Assembly (NCBI GenBank): GCA_025174535.1
Contig: JALBUN010000034.1
Coordinates: forward strand, 1,076,001 to 1,140,000
Length of the DNA stretch: 64,000 nt
Source: Cantharellus purpuraceus
Lineage: Eukaryota; Basidiomycota; Agaricomycetes; Cantharellales; Hydnaceae
Reading direction: 5' to 3'
This document shows, in pieces, positions 56,436 to 64,000 of the stretch. Under the pieces are notes generated by a model. The model saw only the letters and a program-made list of their open reading frames with translations. It had not been told where the DNA came from and made no database searches. Both the position numbers and the translations under genes were made by a program. Every line of letters starts with the position of its first letter. Position 1 is the first letter of the stretch.

Positions 56436-59400
56436 TGCGAGTAGATGGACGAAAGAGTCGGCAGGACTGTCAAGCACAGTCACGTGATCTTTACGGCCTC
56501 GTCGCTCCGGACCCCGAGGTCCGGTATTCACATGTGAGACAGGGTCATAGACTTGGTTGGACCTGGTCGTCCAAGCCTCCGTGACTTTCTTGGCCACACA
56601 AGGTTACATAAATGCGATACAAATTTGGGTGGTGGGCCACTGGTGGCACAGCAAGCGTTCGTAATGTACAGAACATTTACTGCACACAGCTTGCGCAGGG
56701 CTGATAGCGTCTGCATCTAACTAGATGGATATTTGTGCAGCGCAAATACTGATCTATGTATATGGGGTTCAGTCAGATAGGTAAATAAGGAAGTGAGCAA
56801 GTAAGCATCATGCATCACCGACAATTCACCGTCGTGACAGTCCAAGCTGTAATCAGTGTTGACTCCGCACTGATTAAACATATTCTCGACTACCGGCTGC
56901 GCGAGCAATCCATCCCGGGCGGACGGGAACGTAAATGATATTACAAGTTCACTGATGGTAGATGCCCCTTGTCCGACATCCCAAAAGTTTGCTTGCGTCA
57001 TGACAACCTGTCCGAGATTACGTCTGGGCTCTGTGGCACAAAATAGCTTAAAGTTGCCATATAACTACAGTGGTACCGGTTTTTCTTCCTTTTAAAATCA
57101 CTGAATCGCGTGATGGATATCTTTTTCTGAATACATCACATCCGCATCCGGTTTATATCCCAACTATATCCGCTGTACCATCGGGAAAATTAGGCCAAAA
57201 GAAAAAAAAAGTCACGCATATCAATTCCCTGGTGTTCACACGCACAGGTATCGTTCTGGCTCTCACACGAATCCAATTATGACCAAGATGAAGGGCACCC
57301 TTGGTTCTCGGTACTCAGACTATGAAGTCATAATACTCGCGCCATCATAATATAGGCATGTGCGTCTCTTTCCCTATATGTACAATTGTGAGTCGCCAAG
57401 GTGGTGGGAGCATTGCAATTTATATTCGTCTGCCACTAGACGGATGGATTTACCGTGCAAGTAAGGTGAACACAAGACTGTATGAATGAGAAAAGCTGCA
57501 GCAATAATTAAACTAAGAGCGATTGTTATCCTCTGTCCCAGCATCTTTGCGGCGGTGACGCCCTGTTACATGAGCTAGTACTTCGGGCGGCCAGTCTGTT
57601 TGCTTCCAAATATCTGCTGTTGATCAATGGGTGGCAAAGGCGTACAATATCCAGATGTGTAGCCATATGGTCACCGTCTCCGAGTCACACCACTGGCAGC
57701 ATGTGTTATAAGGGCGCCGCCTTGTTTAACTTCTGTGAAGATAATATAATTAGCGTGTGCTAAGTACCCTTTCTTCTGCATCCTTTGCGCCGCTAAGCAA
57801 CGCCTTTGTCTAACCTACCTACGCTTCATATCTGGTGGATCAGCTCACATGGGCGAGGATCCTATTTGCGACGGATCGCCACATATAGGTGTTGCCTCGG
57901 TGTTTTATCGCAGCAAACACGTTACGGCATTAGGGCCCTTCAGAGCACGGCCATTCAGCCCTCGAGTTGTTGACCGCCGGGAGACCATACATTGGCAGGA
58001 AACATGGCAGGCACTCTCGGCAGTGTTTAAGCTTGGTACACTATGTGTCTCTCAAGGGCCTTGCGCTCTGCGTGTCACGGAGCTTTAGTAGATCAGCTTT
58101 ACCGGGTGAGAAAAACACCCGCGACATGATTGATCAGCTCACTGATGCTTTATTCGGCTTACAAATTCTCACCCGGGCCCGGCTCGTCACTATGATGCAG
58201 AAATATCAACCGCATCGCGTCTCTGTAAGATGTGATCGCCACAGGCTGTCAACGAGTGCACCTGGAACTACACACAGAGATTTCTCGTGAGAGATGGTGG
58301 GTCGAAATAGCACCGTTTCCCATGGTTTGTGTAGGTTGTAGCCAGGATACATTCCTCGCTGACATTACTTATCAACTATCCAATAACTATTAGTCCCACT
58401 CCTGATGATGGCATCAAACAGTGTGGAGGAGAAGAGCGACTGGCAATCAACTGTGTCCCATTTGGCAGCACCTGCATACTAAGTAGTACGTCTACAGTCG
58501 CTATTGGTGAGTCCCCTACCTGCACATGGGAGCAGTCATCTGTATATGTACATGATGAACTTTATTGGACCAGTCGGGTGAAGGCGTCACCGTGGATTTA
58601 GAGTTGTTGCACGCTGAGAGGATGGTAACCTGTGCATGGTGTGACTCTTTCCACGCTAATAAGATACACCACTGAGGGGTGCACTGGTGCCTGAACGAGA
58701 TATCACCGGTGCGAGAACAATGTCTGTTACTTTGCGCAGGGTTTCGGGGAAAATTACCACCTGCATCTTCATGATGTTGTCTGCAGCTAGAACATCCCAA
58801 TTACACATGGTTCTACTGTTCCACACCGCTCCGGTTGCCGTACATCATGAGAAAGGTAGGCAATAGGGCCGATGTAGAACTTACTCCTAGCGGGCAACGT
58901 TACATAACGAGAAGGTGGCATTACGGATTTGCTTACATACCGCCACGTGAAGTTTCCAGAGCCTTCCAACACTCGAGGATCCACCGTTAGTGGACCGATC
59001 AGCCTTGCTCAGGAGTCTCAACAGCCGATAACCCGGGGTCCGGGGATTATGTAAGGCGCCTCTGAGAAGCAGTGATGCTCCGTGATTGTCGTGCGCGCCA
59101 AGCAGGCCCTTCCCTGGCATTCTTTGTCCAGGCCGCTGACCCGCCAGAAGGCAGAAAAGCCTAACGCTGTCAAGGCACGATAATCTCCTGTCTGTTGACA
59201 ACACGCTAAAGGCACCATTGCGGTTTCTCGTGTGTGTCATTAACGTGAGGTCGGAGGTACCACGATGGGTCTGTCCGTTGGCCGGCATCTGGTGATATAT
59301 CGCATCTAGATATCGCGAGGTCATCACTTCAGACGCTGGTCCTGTCTCCAGGATTCATCAGAGTGAGTATCCGGATATATCAGACACAAAGGCGCATCGA

Positions 59401-60765
59401 ATACAAATCGGGTTGCTCCTGATTGCCCGTACGACTAGATGTTCATGTACACAACCGCGTGGGTCTTCAAATCTTCCTTTTTATTTATTGGCAAGGCCAA
59501 TGTAGGATAATCATTACGCCAAATGCTGGCTACGAATTCTACTGACCATGGTGAGCTAATCGAAGGTCAACACCGCAAGAACCTACTAGTTGCTTCGCGT
59601 GGTTCGGTGAAAAATTTAGCATGAATCTTTGGTGCACACGTTCTCCGGGTAAAATGATTCAGGATCATAGTATATACTTAATCGCATCTTTGTCTCTTGC
59701 TGCCATCTGCACTGCTTAGGCAATCTGTAGTGGATCAGTGGTGCCCTACACGCGATTTTAACGGTCTTGTTTCCGAGGACCCACGTATCATGAATAATGA
59801 CAGTACGCGCTTGTGGCAACTATAGCTGTTTCAGATATATTGGCTATTCTAGCGAAAAGGTGTGCTGCTATGCACAACCATGCATTAGGCCCCCTGAGGC
59901 ATATGGCCTACCAACGCACTCCTTACATGAAAATGATAGTGGTGCCCAACTGCACACTACGTTGTCCTCTGTCCATGCCCGAGCTAGTCCGAGACGCAGG
60001 CCATTCTTAAACAGGTGATGCGTTGGTCGTGTGCAAGCCTGCCCGGATATATTTCGATTCGGGTTGCTATCATAGTTCCATTCACCTCTGACCCATTTTC
60101 TTGAAGACGGGAAAACGTCCAGAATAAAGGCAGAGCAGAGACAAATCACGGCCTCCTAGTCGTCTAGGCTTTTGCGTCTACGTTTCATACCGATTTCCCC
60201 TTCTGATCATGATCCATCTCGCACTCAGAAGCAGAAGCGCAATGTGCACAACATTTATGCGCCATCCCACATGAATATAAGAGCCAAAATTGGCGTCCAG
60301 CAACTATTCCGATATTTGGTTATGAGATCCGTGAATGCCGAAAAACAGTCGGTGGGGGGGAGGGTTTGAGGAGCGTATATATACCATAAAGTGCGCAAAA
60401 GCGGAACGGGAGACCGAGTGCTCGTGCACCATGAAATCCTTAATCTCGGGTAGTCTGTATGCCGAAAGTGAAATGATGTCCATCTGTTGGATGCTATAAA
60501 CACTATATTCAGAAGATGTGCTTTCGCACGTTTTTATGTCGTAATGGCGTTCGAAGACTTCCCCGTTTTGGTCTGCATCCGAGTTGTCCCGAAAAACACA
60601 CCAGATAACCACGGTTCCCAAAGCGAATTGCCAAGGATTTCCTGATAGGAGAGTCGACCACGAGGTGTGGGTCATTGAAGTACGCTTTGGGATGCTCCAC
60701 GGTTACTCGAATGTCAGTCCGATGCCAGACAATGCAGCGCCAGATACGAGGTCCTTGAAGCATAC
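56436..60765. other. 4.3-kb gene-poor region
   Basis: The best candidate is a minus-strand frame at 57001-56717 (94 codons, MTQANFWDVGQGAST...), with protein-like composition but no recognised family. Minus-strand frames at 60675-60304 and 60808-60509 overlap each other and cannot both be right. The rest (57.0-60.3 kb) holds only short conflicting frames, perhaps relics of mobile DNA, though no transposase, reverse transcriptase or clear terminal repeat is visible. Confidence 0.4.
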
Positions 60766-61227
60766 TTGATACATCGATGCCACGAAATAATAAGTAGCCC
60801 GGTAACAAGTTTCAAGCAAAGGGTCGAAAAGGCTGTCTGGATAAGATACACCGAGCAATCTCAGACGTACATTTGTGGGACATTAGAAGCATTAAGAGTG
60901 GACGAGGACCGATCGGCAAAAGGCACGCTAGATTGGGCTTCGTTCAGCTGGCTTCGTGAGAACGTGGATACGGAAAAGGTGCGGAAACCAAAAAGCAGAA
61001 GTCCTACTAAAATCCGGCAGGATCCGAAGCAACCTGAAAAAAATTCAGAGGATTTGCATGAAGTTCGGAGGGTTGAAATGGGTGGAAGGTGCTGGAGAGT
61101 AGAGGTCGTTCCGCATAAACGGGGAAAGTGCACGGGGAATGATCTGTTGTTGGAAGAATGGAGTATCCTGAATCACGATATGAATACCTCAGGAATCAGG
61201 CGTCTCCGCAGCAGCACTTGGATGTAG
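60766..61227 (+). CDS. Possible unknown gene or exon
   Basis: A 153-codon frame without introns whose middle part is protein-like (VEKAVWIRYTEQSQTYICGTLEAL, GTLDWASFSWLRENVDTEKV, VRRVEMGGRCWRVEVVPHKRGK). The first residues may be non-coding: the start is ATG at 60766, but the amino acids look more natural from FKQRVEKAVW on, as if an upstream exon were missing. I recognise no family. Opposite-strand frames overlap the upstream DNA. Treat it as a candidate only. Confidence 0.3.
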   Translation: MIHRCHEIISSPVTSFKQRVEKAVWIRYTEQSQTYICGTLEALRVDEDRSAKGTLDWASFSWLRENVDTEKVRKPKSRSPTKIRQDPKQPEKNSEDLHEVRRVEMGGRCWRVEVVPHKRGKCTGNDLLLEEWSILNHDMNTSGIRRLRSSTWM

Positions 61228-62069
61228 GGCGTCACGACTTGCCGGCCGAGGATCATGGTAAGGGCTGAATTGGTAGGCTTGACAGCGAACAGCTGTGCAT
61301 CAGGATTCTGGTGAAAAAACCTCTAGATACCCGTGATTGGTATGATCGGAAAGGACAGATGGATTGCGGCCAGAATCTTTTAGGTTTGACCTGATCTCAC
61401 TGAAAGGGTAATGTGGCGCGTGGGTATGAAATTGACATGTGAATTGAACGCAGCATACGAAAAAGAAAGGAATGATGAAAAGTGCTGCAGGGTGAAACAG
61501 CATTGAGACAACTTTCAGGGAACCCGCCTCCTGGAGGAACGCGCCCTCTCGATGGCGCACGACGTCGAGAAGAGCAAGGGAAAGAGAATGATGGAAGATC
61601 GGAACGATACGGACCTGCACTGCCTAATATGCAAGCGGGATACTGCGTCCCTGAACGCCCCGAGGATGCATGTGGCCAATGGGACTGGTGGGTTTGCCCG
61701 TTGACTCCCACTGATGTGTCGGGGTTTGAAAAGTCACTGCCGCGGTGAGAGCGCTGTGTGCTCACGACCTGTTCCTTGTGGCGCCGAGGCTGTAATCGGG
61801 AATGGTTCAGATACCTGCCGGCTGTCCGAATTCCAATAATCAGTCGCACTCCACTGGTGACGAGATGCACGGCTTCTCGCAAGCACCTCGGGATCAGTCT
61901 ACCTATAAGTGACACCTCCTGCCATATTCTCCGCCTCCCCAAATCTCGGTTCACCTCTCCACACCTCTCCACCCTTTCCTCTCACCCGCCTGCTTTCTTT
62001 TCCCTTAAGCAGCGCCTCACCCGCTCTTCTTTCCCCCGTTCCCCCTCCCCCCCTCCACGCTCCCCCATC
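61228..62069. other. Intergenic region before TmpA-like gene
   Basis: An 88-codon plus-strand frame at 61482-61748 (GETALRQLSGNPPPGG..., with ACGQWDWWVCPLTPTD) is a weak candidate. The last 150 bp are strongly CT-rich (61915-62065), typical of a fungal promoter or 5'-UTR. Confidence 0.4.
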
Positions 62070-64000
62070 ATGAGCACTCTCCCCCGCCACGACGATGCAG
62101 AGAAGGGCACTCTCGACCATATGTCGAATCAGCCCGTAGGGGCTCCCCAGTCCGAAAAGAAAGGTCTTGCTTCGCCACCGCCACTCACTGCTCTCCCCGT
62201 CGTCTTACCCAAGTCTGACAAACCAAAACCTGCAAAGAAGAAAGTTAGCCGTTGGATACGTTGGCAACTCTGGTTCAACACCTATCGAAAGTTCTTTACG
62301 TTTGTCATGGCTTTGAATATGACTGGGATCGTCCTTGCCGCTACTGGACATTGGCCATACGCACGCAAGTTCACTGGCCCACTTGTGCTCGGAAACCTCC
62401 TCTTCGCCATCTTGATGAGAAATGAGCTCTTTGGTCGTTTTCTCTATCTCGTCATCAACACTTTATTTGCCAAGGTGCGTTTGGGTTCTCTCGGATCTCT
62501 TCATACCCGATTAACCCCTTGACAGTGGACACCATTGTGGTTCAGACTGGGTTGTACATCAGTCGTTCAGCATCTTGGAGGCATCCATTCAGGTTGTGCG
62601 ACTTCGGGCTTCCTTTGGCTAATATTCAAGGTTACGTGAGTATGACATAATTTTCACTAAGAAAAGTATTCACGTCTTGATTGCAGCGAGGTGTTCATCG
62701 ACAGAGCCAATAACCATGAAGCAACTCTTGTGATGGGCGTGGTCACAAATTTCCTTATACTTATCAGTGTGCTCAGCGCCCTTCCCTGGCTAAGAAACAA
62801 TTTTCACAATATTTTCGAGCGTCATCATCGTTTCATTGGATGGTTTGTGGACCTACTCCTGTCAATGTAAAATGAAACCTTACAATCTATTTACAGGCTT
62901 GGATTGGTCTCCACTTGGGTATTTGTGCGAATAGATGTTCTCCTCCCATTCCTCTGGTCCCTAACTGTCTGTCTCGATGCAGGTCATCTTATCTGATAGT
63001 TATGACCCAGCACTTGGGAGGTGGGACCCGTCTGGAAAACGTATTATCGGTGATCAGCAATTTTGGTTCGCCATTGGGATGACCACTTTGTAAGTGTCTT
63101 AAAAATACCGGATGCCAGGTTTCTTGACTCACCTGATCCTCTAGCATCGTCATCCCGTGGCTCACTGTTCGTGAAGTACCAGTTGACATCGAACTCGTAC
63201 GCTCCGCGTCTCTCCCTGCTAGATGATTTACTTACCAAAATCACTCCAGCCGTCGCCAAAGGTCGCTATAATTCGGTTCGAACGTGGCATGCAGCAAGGC
63301 CTGCTCGGTCGTATTAGTCGATCTTCAATAATGGAATACCACGCCTTCGGTATCATCAGGTAGAGTCAACTCCTGCCTGCGTTTGAGTGACACTCACTCT
63401 TCCTAAAGTGAAGGGAAGCACGCTAAATATCACTACATGATCTGTGGTGTACAAGGCGACTTCACCCGCGGCCTCGTGAACGACCCCCCACGAACGCTTT
63501 GGACGCGGCAGCTTAAATTTGCTGGTGTCTCGAATACGTCCACGCTTTACACCCGTGGTATCCGCGTATGCACCGGGACAGGTCTTGGAGCAGCTCTATC
63601 AACGTGCCTTCAAAGTCCAAACTGGTCAGTTCTGTTTGTCTGACAGAAGTACATTCCGTTCTGAATCTTTCTTTACAGGTATCTGATTTGGATCGGTTCG
63701 GATCAAGAGAAGGTGCGCTTGTTGCCTAGATTTCAGCGACTTCGACTCATGGGCTTTTAATTTTCAGACGTTTGGTCCAACAATTTCAGGATTGATCCAT
63801 CGTCATATGGGGCCCGAACGCCTGTGTCTATGGGATTCTAAACAAAGAGGGGGACGACCAGATGTTATGAAGCTGGTCAAGGAAGCATATGCCTATTGGA
63901 AGGCGGAAGGTGCGGCATATCGTCAATTCTATTGCAGTTTTTCTAACTCCATGTGACTACGAATAGTGGTCTTCATCACATCCAACTACCAAGGAAATTC
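62070..64000 (+). CDS. TmpA-like integral membrane flavoprotein, 5' part
   Basis: Eleven exons are visible (62070-62474, 62526-62635, 62687-62842, 62897-62924, 62983-63089, 63145-63196, 63250-63359, 63409-63624, 63679-63712, 63768-63909, 63967 onward), coding for at least 464 residues; the gene runs past the window end. A Pro/Lys-rich N-terminus precedes several hydrophobic spans (FVMALNMTGIVLAATGHWPY, VLGNLLFAILM, LVMGVVTNFLILISVLSALPWL, FAIGMTTFIVIPWLTVREVPV). The C-terminal part (KVAIIRFERGMQQGLLGRIS, YHYMICGVQGDFTRGLVNDPP, RGIRVCTGTGLGAALS, YLIWIGSDQEKTFGPTISGLI) resembles the ferredoxin-reductase-like half of fungal TmpA and related NRPS-like fusions. Family knowledge: Aspergillus TmpA is a membrane flavoprotein acting in sporulation signalling. 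The assignment is moderate because the end is missing. Confidence 0.66.

Noticed and set aside
57002..60300. Search for a retrotransposon or DNA transposon in the gene-poor region
   Set aside because: No reverse transcriptase, integrase or transposase motif and no clear terminal repeats were found on either strand.

Overview
This window is nuclear DNA from a filamentous basidiomycete, most likely an Agaricomycete. The reasons are a density of very short introns (mostly 45-65 nt, many per gene), tightly packed genes on both strands, and fungal families such as a PHO85-type cyclin, Fcf1, Rer1, Hrd3, a CSC1 channel, Nab2, a sedolisin and a TmpA-like protein. The lineage is inference; no rRNA, tRNA, CRISPR array or bacterial-type operon was seen. 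I built gene models by hand, joining exons where a conserved protein continues across a splice site. Exon coordinates are in each evidence field.

Layout. 1.3-4.1 kb (+): a Pcl-type cyclin and a GNAT acetyltransferase. 6.3-7.4 kb (-): an NFKBIL1-like protein. 7.4-12.8 kb: gene-poor DNA holding an old, diverged array of units of about 500 bp. 12.9-15.5 kb (+): a 15-exon mitochondrial P-loop ATPase-like gene. 15.7-17.9 kb (-): NAB2-like poly(A)-binding protein. 18.5-19.6 kb (-): Tda10/glycerate-kinase-like ATPase. 20.1-21.1 kb (+): RER1. 21.5-26.6 kb (-): two unrecognised proteins, one of 1127 residues with internal repeats. 28.2-29.1 kb (-): F-box-like protein. 30.3-31.5 kb (-) and 31.6-32.6 kb (+): a steroid 5-alpha-reductase-like enzyme and FCF1 in a tight divergent pair. 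33.1-37.1 kb (+): a 19-exon CSC1/OSCA (DUF221) channel. 38.7-39.6 kb and 48.7-49.9 kb (-): two paralogues of an unnamed coiled-coil family. 40.2-41.9 kb (+): LARGE-type glycosyltransferase, tail-to-tail with a sedolisin peptidase (42.0-44.5 kb, -) that carries two single-base frameshifts. 45.3-46.4 kb (+): DEK_C/SWIB protein. 46.9-48.1 kb (+): D-2-hydroxyacid dehydrogenase. 50.5-54.0 kb (+): HRD3/SEL1L. 54.1-56.4 kb (-): glutaryl-CoA dehydrogenase. 56.4-62.0 kb: gene-poor. 62.1-64.0 kb (+): 5' part of a TmpA-like membrane flavoprotein, cut by the window edge.

The genes are housekeeping or accessory loci with no sign of one shared pathway. RER1 and HRD3 are both ER quality-control genes, but they lie 30 kb apart. 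The most unusual signal is in splicing. Several genes appear to need GC-AG introns: three in glutaryl-CoA dehydrogenase, and one each in RER1, FCF1, the Tda10-like gene and one coiled-coil paralogue. There are also microexons of 6, 8, 8, 10 and 10 nt. No new multi-gene system could be demonstrated.
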